Positions 27,573 through 37,522 are shown, numbered from the stretch's first letter. The stretch is DNA of 64,000 nt from Vibrio mediterranei (GCF_900088415.1 NZ_FLLQ01000003.1:496001-560000), one strand, 5' to 3'. A program made the numbers and translations. Notes: generated from the sequence alone by a model not told the origin.

Positions 27573-28382
27573 GTGATAACAGCAACGATAAATAAATGGG
27601 GGGTAGTGCTGCTCCTATCAAGCACCTCCTTTCTAACCTCCGCCGCTGGTTTTGATATTGATAATCCCACCTGTGAAACCAGCACGAGTCGACAAGTCTC
27701 TAACGGTCGCCTCGATCTCAATCTACATTTTTGCAATCAATTAGTTCTTGATGATGGTAAAAAAGCACCATGGAGCAAATCTTACATAGCTCCTTATGAG
27801 CGCGCGGCTAAGCGATGGCTTGAAGTGCTTACCGCCGTCGATGGCGCTGACAAACATACACTAGACATTAACTTCTATGTGGTACCGCTCGAAGATGCCA
27901 ATGGCATGGCGGGGCCTGAAGATGAAATTGATATCAGTTGGCGTCTGATTCCCACAAAAGGGTCGGTCTTTATCGGCAGCCACACCTATGAGCCTGGATT
28001 TGATCAAGTTGAATTCAACGCCAATATTCTGCACGAAATGGGTCATGTGTTTGGGGTGGGGGCGTATTCTACCGACTATACGCGTCATGATGGACAACTG
28101 GGTAAAGTGTTTTTAGTCAAAGATAGCCAAGCGGTGAAACGGTTTAATCGACAATATCAGGTAAACTATCGCGAACTGCCAATAAGTGACGATGGTGGAC
28201 ATTTATATGACTCAAAGTGGAGTGAAGACAAAAAGCGCTACGATAAAAACGGCGTTCCAGTACCAGACATGAGTCAAGAGTTGATGGCAAATGGTACTTT
28301 GATTGGACCAGTGACATTAGGTCTATTAGATGACTTGGGCTATCAGGTGGACTATTCGAAAGAGGATCGTTACTCAAATTAA
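27573..28382 (+). CDS. Secreted zinc metalloprotease, leishmanolysin (M8)-like
   Basis: 269 residues with a signal peptide (hydrophobic to about residue 24, cleavage near TSAAG). The zinc motif is HEMGHVFGVG with His154, Glu155 and His158; the usual third His of HExxHxxGxxH is absent, but a distant His210 (SDDGGHLYDSKW) followed by the Met-turn QELMANG (Met238) reproduces the M8 arrangement, where the third ligand lies tens of residues away. The C-terminus (GPVTLGLLDDLGYQVDY) also matches M8-type peptidases. The start is a GTG with AAGGA upstream. Substrate unknown. It stands alone between two hairpins. Confidence 0.75.
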   Translation: MITATINKWGVVLLLSSTSFLTSAAGFDIDNPTCETSTSRQVSNGRLDLNLHFCNQLVLDDGKKAPWSKSYIAPYERAAKRWLEVLTAVDGADKHTLDINFYVVPLEDANGMAGPEDEIDISWRLIPTKGSVFIGSHTYEPGFDQVEFNANILHEMGHVFGVGAYSTDYTRHDGQLGKVFLVKDSQAVKRFNRQYQVNYRELPISDDGGHLYDSKWSEDKKRYDKNGVPVPDMSQELMANGTLIGPVTLGLLDDLGYQVDYSKEDRYSN

Positions 28383-28439
28383 CGCTGGTTACTCGAACAA
28401 ACCGAGCCTGCGTCTATCTGTTTAGAGTTAGCGAAAGTC

Positions 28440-28483
28440 ACTCGCTACCATTGCTCAATGATGATTCAACCATGGTAGCGAGT
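28440..28483. other. Inverted repeat between the metalloprotease gene and purU
   Basis: Perfect 12-bp arms ACTCGCTACCAT (28440-28451) / ATGGTAGCGAGT (28472-28483), 20-base loop, between two converging genes. There is no T-run, but placement suggests a bidirectional 3'-end element. Confidence 0.65.
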
Positions 28484-28491
28484 TATAAAGG

Positions 28492-29325
28492 CTACAGAAT
28501 GACGGTCTTATTGCCATAAACAAACACATGGTCATTAATGACCTTGTTTAACGCTTTGGAAAGTACGTTTTTCTCAACATCTCGTCCAGCTTGAGCCATG
28601 TCTGCGGCACTAAAGTTGTGATCCACTGGGATAACGTCTTGTTTGATGATTGGTCCTTCATCTAGATCATTGGTGACGAAATGGGCTGTCGCGCCGATAA
28701 TCTTCACGCCGCGATCATACGCTTGCTGGTATGGTTTAGCGCCGATAAATGCAGGCAAGAAACTGTGGTGAATGTTGATGATTTTATGATGATATTGTTC
28801 CACGAATGTTGGCGTTAGAACACGCATATATTTTGCCAGCACCAAATAATCGGCCTCATATTGGTCGATCACTTCCAACATTTTCGTTTCATGCTCCTCT
28901 CGGCTTAGTCCGTCATGAGAAACGCAGTGGTACGGGATATCAAACTTCTCGGTTAGTCCTTGAAGTATATCGTAATTACCGATGACTGCGGCGATCTCCA
29001 CATCTAGGCTACCATCAAAGTTTTTCATCAAGATATCACCTAAGCAGTGCGCTTCTTTGGTGACCAGAATAACGATGCGCTTACGAGATGAATCTACTAA
29101 CTTACGTTTTGTGCCTTGTGGGAGTGCTTGGTCTAAATCCGCTAAAAAGGTTTCATCGTTGAAGTAACCTTCCAACTCAGTGCGCATAAAGAAGTGACCA
29201 CTGGTGTTATCTACAAATTCATTGTTGTGAATAATGTTCAGCTGGTGCTTGTAACAAATATTGGTGATTTTTGAAATGAGACCAGGCGCATCGTTGCAAT
29301 GCGTCAATAACGTTTTCTTTTCCAT
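28492..29325 (-). CDS. purU: Formyltetrahydrofolate deformylase
   Basis: Hydrolyses 10-formyl-tetrahydrofolate to formate and tetrahydrofolate, balancing one-carbon pools and feeding formate to PurT. 277 residues (E. coli 280). An N-terminal ACT domain (LTHCNDAPGLISKITNICYKH) is followed by the formyltransferase-like domain with the catalytic HHSFLPAF and the Asp in DLDEGPIIKQDV. It is a single gene. FolD, which makes the substrate, lies 11 kb away. Confidence 0.97.
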   Translation of the reverse strand: MEKKTLLTHCNDAPGLISKITNICYKHQLNIIHNNEFVDNTSGHFFMRTELEGYFNDETFLADLDQALPQGTKRKLVDSSRKRIVILVTKEAHCLGDILMKNFDGSLDVEIAAVIGNYDILQGLTEKFDIPYHCVSHDGLSREEHETKMLEVIDQYEADYLVLAKYMRVLTPTFVEQYHHKIINIHHSFLPAFIGAKPYQQAYDRGVKIIGATAHFVTNDLDEGPIIKQDVIPVDHNFSAADMAQAGRDVEKNVLSKALNKVINDHVFVYGNKTVIL

Positions 29326-29595
29326 GATTTACTGCTTCCGTGAAATTTAAACTTTGACCTCTTCGTTATTCTGAAACTCGATATTCATGGTCCGGAAGGA
29401 GCACAACATATTGATGTGAATCTAAATTTACGAATTTGAGGATTTAAAATGGTGCGTTTGTTGAGGTAGTACGCAATCTAATCAACATTATTAATCTATT
29501 CTGGGCAAGGTTTCAACAAAAGAAGTCCGCCACGACGGCATTCCGGCTTGCCTCAATTTGTTGGAGCATCCTCAATTTGGCTTTAGGAGAGTGTT

Positions 29596-29793
29596 ATGGA
29601 TAAAGAACTACTCGCGCGCAAACTCTACGACCAAAGAGTTTCAGAATTGGTTGGAGATTCGGCCATTGACCAGCATGAGCTTGATGAGCTTTGGAATAGT
29701 AAAGTCTCGCCTTCACAAGCAGCAGAACAATTAAAGCAATCGGATAATGTCATCGCCCCAGGATGGCTTACACGTTACCTGAATAAGCACTAG
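29596..29793 (+). CDS. Small conserved-looking protein of unknown function
   Basis: 65 residues, start ATG behind a good GGAGAG site (29586-29591). It is hydrophilic and probably helical (KLYDQRVSELVGDSAIDQHELDELWNS, then SPSQAAEQLKQSDNV), with no signal peptide or membrane segment. I do not recognise the family. It stands alone between purU (divergent) and yoaA. The codon use looks like its neighbours, which supports a real gene. Confidence 0.65.
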   Translation: MDKELLARKLYDQRVSELVGDSAIDQHELDELWNSKVSPSQAAEQLKQSDNVIAPGWLTRYLNKH

Positions 29794-29939
29794 CCACTCT
29801 AAATTCTTCCCTGGTTTAAGCGCTCTTATTCTCTGTTCTACGAGCAAGAGCGCTCAATTCAATTTTCAACTGCCAAGCGATTAGGTATACACTAGTCCGA
29901 TTAATGTTAGGTAGCGGCAATCAGTGGTTTCAACAATAA

Positions 29940-31898
29940 ATGGTTTCACGAACAATTAAAAAGGCGTTCGCCTCTGATGGCGCATTGGGAAGGGTTATCC
30001 CCGGTTTTCAGCCCAGACAACCACAACTTGATATGGCCGATGCCGTTGAACAAGCTATTCATAATGAAGACCAGCTTGTGGTGGAAGCGGGTACGGGTAC
30101 TGGCAAAACCTTTGCTTATTTAGTCCCTGCGCTGTTAAGCGGTAAGAAAACCATTATCAGTACCGGATCGAAAAACTTACAAGAACAGCTTTTCCATCGT
30201 GATTTACCCTTGATGGTTGAAGCGTTAGGTTTTCATGGGCAAGTTTCGTTGTTAAAAGGTCGTTCCAACTATTTGTGTTTAGATAGATTGAGCCGCCAAA
30301 TGATGGAAAGTCACACCACAGAAACGCAAACGGATTTGTTGTCACAGTTGGTCAAAGTGCGATCTTGGTCCTCAGAAACCAAGTCTGGAGACTTGGGTGA
30401 ATGTGATGCGATTGCTGAAGATAGCCCAATTATACCCACCATTACGTCTACCAATGACAACTGCTTAGGCAAAGAGTGTCCAAGCTACCAAGATTGCTTT
30501 GTATTGAAGGCTCGTAAGCGAGCGTTGGACTCTGATGTCGTGGTGGTAAACCACCACTTATTTATGGCGGATCTTGCTATCAAGGAGACTGGCTTTGGGG
30601 AGCTGATTCCAGAAGCGGAAGTGTTTATCTTTGATGAAGCACACCAAATACCAGATATTGCCAGTCAGTATTTCGGGCAATCTATTTCAAGCCGTCAGAT
30701 CCAAGATCTCGCGAAAGATATTGAGATCGGTTATCGCACTGAAGCCAGAGACATGCGTCAATTGCAAAAAGCAGGTGATAGACTCTCCCAATCAGCGATG
30801 GATATGCGTATTGTGCTAGGCGATACAGGTTTTAGGGGAAACTGGCGCGATGCTGTTGCCTCACCAAGTATCAAACGCGAATTAGACCGACTGCTGGATG
30901 CCATCAACTTGGTGATTGATGTACTTAAACTCGCTTTAGGTCGAAGTCAGCTATTAGATACCGCATTTGAGCGGGCTAATCTTATTAAAGGTCGTATTGA
31001 ACGAGTGTGCGATGTCACTATTACCGGTTACTCCTATTGGTACGATACGTCGCCTCGTCATTTTAGTCTGCATATCACCCCGTTAACCGTTGCCGATAAG
31101 TTCCATGAGCAAGTGGAGATGAAGGGCGGTGCATGGATTTTTACCTCTGCAACTTTAGCGGTTTCCGATGACTTTGGTCACTTTACCTCTCGATTAGGTC
31201 TGATTCCGAAGCAGCAGTTTTCTCTACCAAGTCCGTTTGATTATCCTACTCAGGCTAGATTGTGTGTACCACGTTATTTGCCTGAACCAAATAGCCAAGG
31301 GTTAGCTCAAAAGCTAGTGAACATGTTGTCTCCGGTCATTGAAGAAAACCAAGGACGCTGCTTTTTCCTGTGCACCTCACACAGCATGATGCGCGAGTTG
31401 GGTGAAAAGTTTCGTGAAAGCTTGTCACTACCGGTATTACTTCAAGGGGAAACCAGCAAACAAAAAACGCTCGCCGAGTTTATGGAACTGGGTAACGCTT
31501 TGCTGGTGGCGACAGGGGCATTTTGGGAAGGAATAGATGTTAGAGGTGATACGCTGAGCTGTGTTATCATCGACAAATTACCGTTTACAGCCCCTGATGA
31601 TCCACTGCTCAAAGCACGGATCGAAGATTGTAAATTACAAGGTGGTGACCCGTTCCAACAGGTACAACTGCCTGATGCCGTAATTACGTTAAAACAAGGT
31701 GTGGGCCGATTGATTCGAGATCAGAAAGATCGTGGCGCATTGATTATTTGCGACAATCGATTGGTGACCAGAGAGTATGGTGCGACGTTCTTAGCCAGCT
31801 TGCCGCCTATTCCTCGAACACGCGACCTTGGAACGATAAGACAGTTTCTAGCACTCGACACAGAGTCGGATGCTAAAGAAGAAAAAATTGAGAAATAA
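29940..31898 (+). CDS. yoaA: DinG-family DNA helicase YoaA
   Basis: 652 residues of the XPD/DinG superfamily 2 iron-sulfur helicases; E. coli YoaA works with the clamp-loader subunit HolC in repair of stalled forks. Walker A EAGTGTGKT, DEAH box in FIFDEAHQIPD, and C-terminal motifs GAFWEGIDVRGD and QGVGRLIRDQKDRG are intact. The Fe-S cysteines are in NYLCLDRL and CLGKECPSYQDC, followed by NHHLFMADL. The ATG at 29940 has little ribosome-site character. tsaB follows directly, one base after the stop, so both are likely cotranscribed. Confidence 0.95.
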   Translation: MVSRTIKKAFASDGALGRVIPGFQPRQPQLDMADAVEQAIHNEDQLVVEAGTGTGKTFAYLVPALLSGKKTIISTGSKNLQEQLFHRDLPLMVEALGFHGQVSLLKGRSNYLCLDRLSRQMMESHTTETQTDLLSQLVKVRSWSSETKSGDLGECDAIAEDSPIIPTITSTNDNCLGKECPSYQDCFVLKARKRALDSDVVVVNHHLFMADLAIKETGFGELIPEAEVFIFDEAHQIPDIASQYFGQSISSRQIQDLAKDIEIGYRTEARDMRQLQKAGDRLSQSAMDMRIVLGDTGFRGNWRDAVASPSIKRELDRLLDAINLVIDVLKLALGRSQLLDTAFERANLIKGRIERVCDVTITGYSYWYDTSPRHFSLHITPLTVADKFHEQVEMKGGAWIFTSATLAVSDDFGHFTSRLGLIPKQQFSLPSPFDYPTQARLCVPRYLPEPNSQGLAQKLVNMLSPVIEENQGRCFFLCTSHSMMRELGEKFRESLSLPVLLQGETSKQKTLAEFMELGNALLVATGAFWEGIDVRGDTLSCVIIDKLPFTAPDDPLLKARIEDCKLQGGDPFQQVQLPDAVITLKQGVGRLIRDQKDRGALIICDNRLVTREYGATFLASLPPIPRTRDLGTIRQFLALDTESDAKEEKIEK

Positions 31899-32600
31899 AT
31901 GACTTATAAAATTCTAGCTATCGATACTGCAACAGAGAACTGCTCAGTGGCTCTGTTGGTTGGTGATACGATTCATACTCGCAGTGAACTTGCTCCTCGC
32001 GATCATACGAAGAAAGTACTTCCTATGGTCGACGAGCTGCTAAAAGAGGCGGGATTGACACTTGCAGAACTGGATGTCTTGGCGTTTGCACGTGGTCCGG
32101 GCAGTTTTACGGGTGTGCGTATTTGTATCGGGATTGCTCAAGGGCTAGGGTTTGGTGCCGACTTACCAATGATTGGAATTTCAACACTTAAAGCAATGGC
32201 GCAAGGCTCATATCGGATGAATGGTGCTACTCGTGTGGCTAGTGCTATCGATGCACGCATGAACGAGGTGTATTGGGGGCGTTTCGAACAGCTAGACAAT
32301 GGCGATTGGCAAGACGTTGACCAAGAACAAGTGATCCCACCGAGCATCTTAGTGGAGAATCTGTCTGCTGATGGCATGCAGTGGACGCAAGCTGGAACGG
32401 GGTGGGAAGCTTACGCGGACACAATGAACACATTGGCTATCGATACCATCGCTTCTGAAGTCAAATATCCGCAGGCGCAAGATATCGCATTTCTTGCTAC
32501 ATTCGAACTAGAGCGCGCTAATACTGTGCCAGCGGAAGAGGCAAGTCCAGTTTATCTTCGCGATACGGTAGCTTGGAAAAAGCTGCCAGGCCGCGAATAA
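31899..32600 (+). CDS. tsaB: tRNA threonylcarbamoyladenosine modification protein TsaB
   Basis: Scaffold partner of TsaD and TsaE in making t6A37 on ANN-decoding tRNAs. 233 residues of the ASKHA fold: [16 protein letters not shown] at the N-terminus, then [18 protein letters not shown] and [12 protein letters not shown], all typical of YeaZ/TsaB. It begins immediately after the yoaA stop. The same order (yoaA-tsaB-slp-fadD-rnd) is known in enterics. Confidence 0.97.
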   Translation: MTYKILAIDTATENCSVALLVGDTIHTRSELAPRDHTKKVLPMVDELLKEAGLTLAELDVLAFARGPGSFTGVRICIGIAQGLGFGADLPMIGISTLKAMAQGSYRMNGATRVASAIDARMNEVYWGRFEQLDNGDWQDVDQEQVIPPSILVENLSADGMQWTQAGTGWEAYADTMNTLAIDTIASEVKYPQAQDIAFLATFELERANTVPAEEASPVYLRDTVAWKKLPGRE

Positions 32601-32645
32601 CGGGAGAAAGCTAGCGTGCGAATAACGCGCTAGCTTAATTAACTC

Positions 32646-32963
32646 ATGGTCTCGATTAACGGCCTTCCTTCTCTTACCAACCAGCGCAAGACACAAAAAG
32701 CCAAAACGAATAAGGCTGTGTCGAAAGCGTCGACGCCCTCAAGTACTAACGCAACTAATCAAACCACACAAGTCACTAAAGTGGCTCAAGCTGTTGCTCA
32801 TTCGGTAAAACATTTATCAGACGCTGACGTAGCGCGTGCCCAAGTCCAATATGATTTACCGGAAGGACGCTCCAAAAAAGCATTAGAAGCCTATATGAAT
32901 GTGATGAATCGAGCCAAACGAGAGGAACTTGAGCAGTTACTTGGTGTCGATATTTTTATATGA
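32646..32963 (+). CDS. Hypothetical protein, basic Ser/Thr/Lys-rich N-terminus
   Basis: 105 residues. The first half is low complexity (KTQKAKTNKAVSKASTPSSTNATNQ), the second half looks structured and helical (DADVARAQVQYDLPEGRSKKALEAYMNVMNRAKREELEQLLGVDIF). It has no signal peptide or membrane segment. I do not recognise the family; the pattern (disordered tail plus short helical end) is reminiscent of secreted-apparatus or anti-sigma-type small proteins, but nothing supports a role. It lies between tsaB and a lipoprotein gene in the same direction; the ribosome site is weak. Confidence 0.6.
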   Translation: MVSINGLPSLTNQRKTQKAKTNKAVSKASTPSSTNATNQTTQVTKVAQAVAHSVKHLSDADVARAQVQYDLPEGRSKKALEAYMNVMNRAKREELEQLLGVDIFI

Positions 32964-32997
32964 TAATAAGAGTATTTTTCATTTAAGGATAAGAAGT

Positions 32998-33546
32998 ATG
33001 AATTTGGTGACGAAAATCGTTAGCCTGATTGGTTTGAGTATAATGTTGTCGGCGTGTGGGAGCTTACCGGAGCAACTTGCCACAACGAATGAAAACGTTG
33101 TTTCCCAATATCAACAGGTGGTTGATGCTAAGGATGGAACTGAAGTTCGCCTTGGTGGTGTGATTGATACGGTTAAAAACTTGCCAAGCCAAACTCGCAT
33201 TGAGATCGTCAATCTTCCGATCGATAAGTATGGTAAGCCTGACTTAGACCAAGAACCCAATGGCCGTTTTATTGCTTATGTTGATGGATTTGTCGATCCT
33301 GTAACGTACTCACGTGGTCGCTTAATTACCGTTGGTGGTCACAAAGGTGGTGTGGAGCGTGGCAAAGTAGGTGAGTTCGAAGCGGACTTTCCTGTTATCA
33401 AAGTATATGGGCAGTATCTTTGGCGAGTAGAAGAGCGCTTGATCATAAATCGTAACCCAAGTTCTTTTCATTCCTGCTGGGGTTATTACTGTGACGACTT
33501 CTACTACGGACCAACACAGGGAAGAGTTATCAAAGAGGTGAAGTAG
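32998..33546 (+). CDS. Slp-family outer-membrane lipoprotein
   Basis: 182 residues from the ATG at 32998, which follows AAGGATAAGAAGT. The lipobox is LSAC at about residue 20 (IMLSACGSL), so the mature protein is lipid-modified; a Ser after the Cys suggests sorting to the outer membrane. The body (EVRLGGVIDTVKNLPSQTRIEIVNLPID, GRFIAYVDGFVDPVTYSRGR) matches the Slp/YeaY family, starvation-induced lipoproteins of unknown function. It is clustered with tsaB and fadD, as yeaY is in E. coli. Confidence 0.9.
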   Translation: MNLVTKIVSLIGLSIMLSACGSLPEQLATTNENVVSQYQQVVDAKDGTEVRLGGVIDTVKNLPSQTRIEIVNLPIDKYGKPDLDQEPNGRFIAYVDGFVDPVTYSRGRLITVGGHKGGVERGKVGEFEADFPVIKVYGQYLWRVEERLIINRNPSSFHSCWGYYCDDFYYGPTQGRVIKEVK

Positions 33547-33548
33547 CA

Positions 33549-34415
33549 TTGCTTGTAAAAATAGAAGAAAAATCAGTCAAGATAGATGACAGGTACGTGG
33601 CCTATCTTGAATTGAACCCCAAACTAACGGCCGCTAAGACGGTCGTTTTTATTCATGGTTGGATGGATAATGCCGCCAGTTTCCACTCTTTAATCGAGCA
33701 GGCTGCTGCACATCAGGTACCTTGGCGAGTTATTGCGATTGATTTGCCAGGGCATGGTCATTCAACACATAAGTCTGCGCACCATTTTTACAACTTTCAC
33801 GACTACATCGATGATCTTCACCGCATTTTGCTCAAACTTGAAGCAGTTGATGTATATCTAGTGGGACATTCACTTGGTGCATTAATCGCGAGTTGCTATA
33901 GTGCGGCCTTTCCTGAAAAAGTCGCAGGATTAGTTCAAATCGAAGCGCATGTCCCTCTTTCTGAATCCCCAGAGCAGAGCGCAGAGCGACTAAGAAACGG
34001 TATTGAAAGTCGTGAGCATTGGCGAGAAAAATCACCACGTGCCATTCCATCCAAACAAGATGCAATCAAAATGAGGATGCGAGCAACAAAGTTGCGGGAA
34101 GAAACAGTCCTCCCGATTGTTGAACGTGACCTGCAATTGATCGATGGTCAGTGGTTTTGGCGTCATGACAGTAAGCTTAAATGTGAGTCGGTCTATCGTA
34201 TGACGCAAGAGCACGCTGAGGCCATTATGTCTGCGATTACTGTTCCTCATTTGGTGATTTTGGGGCAGCGTGGTTATCACTATTTACAGAACCCTCAAAT
34301 CTTATCTCTTCTTGTCGATGCACAGATAGAAAAGGTCGAAGGCGATCACCATTGCCATTTAGAGTCGCCAAAAAAGGTATTTGAGCTAATACTTGGACTA
34401 GTTAACAAAAATTAA
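33549..34415 (+). CDS. Alpha/beta-hydrolase
   Basis: 288 residues beginning with TTG at 33549, two bases after the lipoprotein stop codon; no better start is seen before the conserved region. The oxyanion stretch FIHGWMDNAASFHSL (33-47) and nucleophile elbow LVGHSLGAL (Ser107) are clear, and the late EGDHHCHLE supplies the catalytic His. DLPGHGHSTHK is typical of the family. The substrate is unknown; its place just before fadD hints at an acyl ester or thioester, which is inference only. Confidence 0.88.
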   Translation: MLVKIEEKSVKIDDRYVAYLELNPKLTAAKTVVFIHGWMDNAASFHSLIEQAAAHQVPWRVIAIDLPGHGHSTHKSAHHFYNFHDYIDDLHRILLKLEAVDVYLVGHSLGALIASCYSAAFPEKVAGLVQIEAHVPLSESPEQSAERLRNGIESREHWREKSPRAIPSKQDAIKMRMRATKLREETVLPIVERDLQLIDGQWFWRHDSKLKCESVYRMTQEHAEAIMSAITVPHLVILGQRGYHYLQNPQILSLLVDAQIEKVEGDHHCHLESPKKVFELILGLVNKN

Positions 34416-34583
34416 ACAAGTGTTTGAGTCTTTCGTGCGCAAACTGGTCTGCTGTGTTGTAATAGCAGGAATAATAAAACATTCATAGAGATTCTAAGTG
34501 TTAACAAGTTTTTAAACTCTACACTGATTTAACTGCCAGTCTATGAATACGAAAGAGTGACCTTACACGCAAGGAGTATAATT

Positions 34584-36284
34584 GTGGATAAACCTTGGCT
34601 TTCGCGATACCCAAGTGATGTGCCGGAACAGATTAATCCGGACCAGTATCCTTCTTTAGTAGAAATGTTTGAACAGTCAGTACACAAATTCGCTGACCAA
34701 CCAGCCTTCGTTAATATGGGGTCGGTGATGACATTTCGTAAGTTGGAAGAGCGCAGCCGCGCTTTTGCAGCTTACTTACAAAATGAGTTAAAGCTGAAAA
34801 AGGGTGATCGTGTCGCGATCATGATGCCTAACTTGCTGCAATATCCGGTTGCCTTGTTTGGTGTCTTACGTGCTGGCTTAATAGCCGTCAACGTTAACCC
34901 ACTGTATACACCGCGTGAGCTAGAGCACCAGTTAAACGACGCTGATGCTAAAGCTATAATTATCGTCTCCAACTTTGCTAGCACGCTTGAGCAAGTGGTC
35001 GAGAACACGCCAATCAAACACGTGGTACTAACCAGTCTTGGTCAAATGTTGCCAAGAGCAAAAGGGACGGTGGTCGACTTTGTCGTGAAATACGTCAAAG
35101 GTATGGTGCCTAAGTATGATTTGCCAGGTGCAATTTCATTCCGAAAAGCGCTGCATAAAGGCCGCCGCTTGCAATACGTGAAGCCGTTTATGACGGGCGA
35201 TGACATTGCGTTCTTACAGTACACCGGTGGTACGACAGGCGTAGCAAAAGGCGCGATTTTGACTCATCGCAATATGATTGCCAATGTGATGCAAGCTAAG
35301 GGCATGTATGCGCCGGTCTTGAATGAAGGTCGCGAGCTGGTGGTGACAGCGCTGCCGCTGTATCACGTTTTTGCGTTGACGGTTAACTGTTTACTGTTCA
35401 TTGAAATGGGTGGTCAAAACCTGTTGATCACCAACCCACGTGATATTCCAGGGTTTGTTAAAGAGCTCCAAAAGTATCCGTTTACCGCAATTACTGGTGT
35501 TAATACGCTATTTAATGCCCTGATCAATAACGAAGACTTCCATGAGTTGGATTTCCGTGGTTTAAGGTTGTCTGTTGGTGGTGGTATGGCCGTTCAGCGC
35601 GCCGTTGCAGAGCAATGGAAAAAGACCACTGGTTGTTTGCTACTTGAAGGCTATGGCCTAACTGAGTGTTCTCCTCTTGTTGCTGCTTATCCGCACGATT
35701 TAGAGCAATACAACGGCTCGATTGGTCTGCCAGTGCCATCAACGGAAGTGCGCATTGTTGATGAAGATGGTAACCCTGTGACGGATGACTCGAAAGGTGA
35801 GTTGCAAGTTCGTGGTCCACAAGTGATGCAAGGTTACTGGCAGCGTGCAGAAGCAACGAAAGAAGTTATCAACCAAGAGGGTTGGTTATCGACTGGAGAT
35901 ATCGTTCAGTTCGATGAAGACGGCTTCTTGCATATCGTTGACCGTAAGAAAGACATGATTTTGGTCTCTGGCTTTAACGTTTATCCAAACGAGATCGAAG
36001 ATGTGATTGCATTGAATGATAAGGTGCTTGAAGTGGCGGCAATCGGTGAGGCCAACGAAGCATCCGGTGAGATTGTGAAAGTGTTTGTAGTTAAGAAAGA
36101 CTCTTCATTAACTAAAGAAGAGATCATTGAACACTGTCGTAAGCACTTAACAGGCTATAAGATTCCTAAGCGCGTGGAGTTTAGAGAGGACTTGCCAAAG
36201 ACTAATGTGGGTAAGATTTTGCGCCGTGTACTTCGTGAAGAGAACGACGCCAAGTTGACCAAAACCTCAGAAAAAACGGTTTAA
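34584..36284 (+). CDS. fadD: Long-chain fatty-acid-CoA ligase
   Basis: Activates exogenous long-chain fatty acids to acyl-CoA at the inner membrane, the gateway to beta-oxidation. 566 residues from the GTG at 34584, chosen because AAGGAGT lies 7 bases upstream and [14 protein letters not shown] aligns with the family start; a longer frame from 34557 lacks this support. The AMP-binding P-loop [19 protein letters not shown] and the FACS signature [18 protein letters not shown] are intact. A terminator follows. FadR control is expected from relatives, but only a poor half-site is visible upstream. Confidence 0.97.
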   Translation: MDKPWLSRYPSDVPEQINPDQYPSLVEMFEQSVHKFADQPAFVNMGSVMTFRKLEERSRAFAAYLQNELKLKKGDRVAIMMPNLLQYPVALFGVLRAGLIAVNVNPLYTPRELEHQLNDADAKAIIIVSNFASTLEQVVENTPIKHVVLTSLGQMLPRAKGTVVDFVVKYVKGMVPKYDLPGAISFRKALHKGRRLQYVKPFMTGDDIAFLQYTGGTTGVAKGAILTHRNMIANVMQAKGMYAPVLNEGRELVVTALPLYHVFALTVNCLLFIEMGGQNLLITNPRDIPGFVKELQKYPFTAITGVNTLFNALINNEDFHELDFRGLRLSVGGGMAVQRAVAEQWKKTTGCLLLEGYGLTECSPLVAAYPHDLEQYNGSIGLPVPSTEVRIVDEDGNPVTDDSKGELQVRGPQVMQGYWQRAEATKEVINQEGWLSTGDIVQFDEDGFLHIVDRKKDMILVSGFNVYPNEIEDVIALNDKVLEVAAIGEANEASGEIVKVFVVKKDSSLTKEEIIEHCRKHLTGYKIPKRVEFREDLPKTNVGKILRRVLREENDAKLTKTSEKTV

Positions 36285-36313
36285 CGTTAACCTTTAATTA
36301 CAATCAATGCTAG

Positions 36314-36346
36314 AATGCCAGCCCTCAAAGCTGGCATTGTTTTTTT
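36314..36346 (+). terminator. Terminator after fadD
   Basis: 9-bp stem AATGCCAGC (36314-36322) / GCTGGCATT (36330-36338), then G and T7. The rnd start is only 13 bases further, so rnd probably has its own promoter inside fadD or relies on readthrough. Confidence 0.9.
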
Positions 36347-36358
36347 AAGAGAGACTGA

Positions 36359-37477
36359 GTGGAATATCAAATAGTAACCGAGTTGGCCGAACTAGAGTCG
36401 GTATGTAACAAGGCTCGTGAATCCGATGTAGTCATGTTGGATACCGAGTTTGTACGTATCCGTACCTTCTACCCTAAACTGGGTCTCATCCAGCTATACG
36501 ATGGTGAGCAGCTATCACTTATCGATCCGTTGACTATTAGTGATTTCACCCCTTTTATTGAACTGCTTAAAGATGCCTCGGTACTCAAAGTCCTCCATGC
36601 CTGCGGAGAAGATTTGGAAGTGTTCGTCAACAGTTTCGGATGCATGCCATTCCCAATGGTCGATACGCAAATCATGGCAGCCTTCTTAGGTCACGGACTA
36701 TCGACGGGGTTTGCTGCATTGGTTGACGAATACCTTGGTGTAGAGCTCGATAAGAGTGAATCCCGAGCTGATTGGGTTGCGCGTCCACTGACAGATAAGC
36801 AACTGGATTATGCAGCGGCTGATGTTTATTACCTATGGCCTCTGTATTTCAAACTGTTTTCTCAAGTGGAAGCAAAGGATTGGTGGGATGCCGCACAGCA
36901 AGAATCTGACTTGTTAATGCAAAAACGTGGTAAAACGCCAAATCCAGACAGTGCTTATCTCGACATTAAAGGTGCCTGGCAATTGAAGCGCAAGCAATTG
37001 GCCATTCTCAAACCTTTAGCCACGTGGCGAATGAATGAAGCACTCAAGCGTGACCTTGCACTAAACTTCGTCATCAAAGAGCAAGAGCTGTGGAGCATTG
37101 CGCGCTTTGCGCTTAAGAAGCCTAAGCAGATGGAAGAAGAGGGCTTGGATCCACGTGCTATTCGTCGTCATGGTGAGCGCATTGCTGCTATTGTCAAACG
37201 CGCTCAACAAACGCCAGAAGAAGAGTACCCAGATAAAATCGAGCGCCTAATGGATTTTCCGGGTTACAAACAGGTCTTTAAGAAACTCAAAGATGAAGTG
37301 AAAAAAGCGGCGCAGCATAGTGGCTTAGCGACTGAGTTTTTAGCATCTAAAAAGCAACTTAATCAGTACCTTTCATGGATATGGAAGTACGACCGAGATC
37401 CGGCAAGGTTGCCAGATGTGATGCAAGGGTGGCGACTGGAGTTGTTCGGTCAAAACTTAGATAAAGTTATGGATTAA
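36359..37477 (+). CDS. rnd: Ribonuclease D
   Basis: 3'-5' exoribonuclease that trims tRNA precursors. 372 residues (E. coli 375). DEDD motifs: DTEFVR (Exo I), HACGEDLEVF (Exo II) and YAAADVYYLWPLY (Exo III, Tyr-type), followed by two HRDC-like domains. The start is a GTG at 36359; the frame has no ATG that would preserve the first motif. It is last in the yoaA-tsaB-slp-fadD-rnd neighbourhood. Confidence 0.96.
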   Translation: MEYQIVTELAELESVCNKARESDVVMLDTEFVRIRTFYPKLGLIQLYDGEQLSLIDPLTISDFTPFIELLKDASVLKVLHACGEDLEVFVNSFGCMPFPMVDTQIMAAFLGHGLSTGFAALVDEYLGVELDKSESRADWVARPLTDKQLDYAAADVYYLWPLYFKLFSQVEAKDWWDAAQQESDLLMQKRGKTPNPDSAYLDIKGAWQLKRKQLAILKPLATWRMNEALKRDLALNFVIKEQELWSIARFALKKPKQMEEEGLDPRAIRRHGERIAAIVKRAQQTPEEEYPDKIERLMDFPGYKQVFKKLKDEVKKAAQHSGLATEFLASKKQLNQYLSWIWKYDRDPARLPDVMQGWRLELFGQNLDKVMD

Positions 37478-37507
37478 AAAAATGGCTCGCAGTTGCGGGC
37501 CATTTTT
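37478..37507. terminator. Bidirectional terminator between rnd and minE
   Basis: 13-bp stem (37478-37490 with 37495-37507, one G-U), loop AGTT, with A- and T-rich outer arms serving both converging genes. Confidence 0.92.
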
Positions 37508-37522
37508 CTATTTGTTATTCAC

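Noticed and set aside
34416..34583. FadR operator upstream of fadD
   Set aside because: Only one half-site (AACTGGT at about 34440) is visible; the second half does not match.
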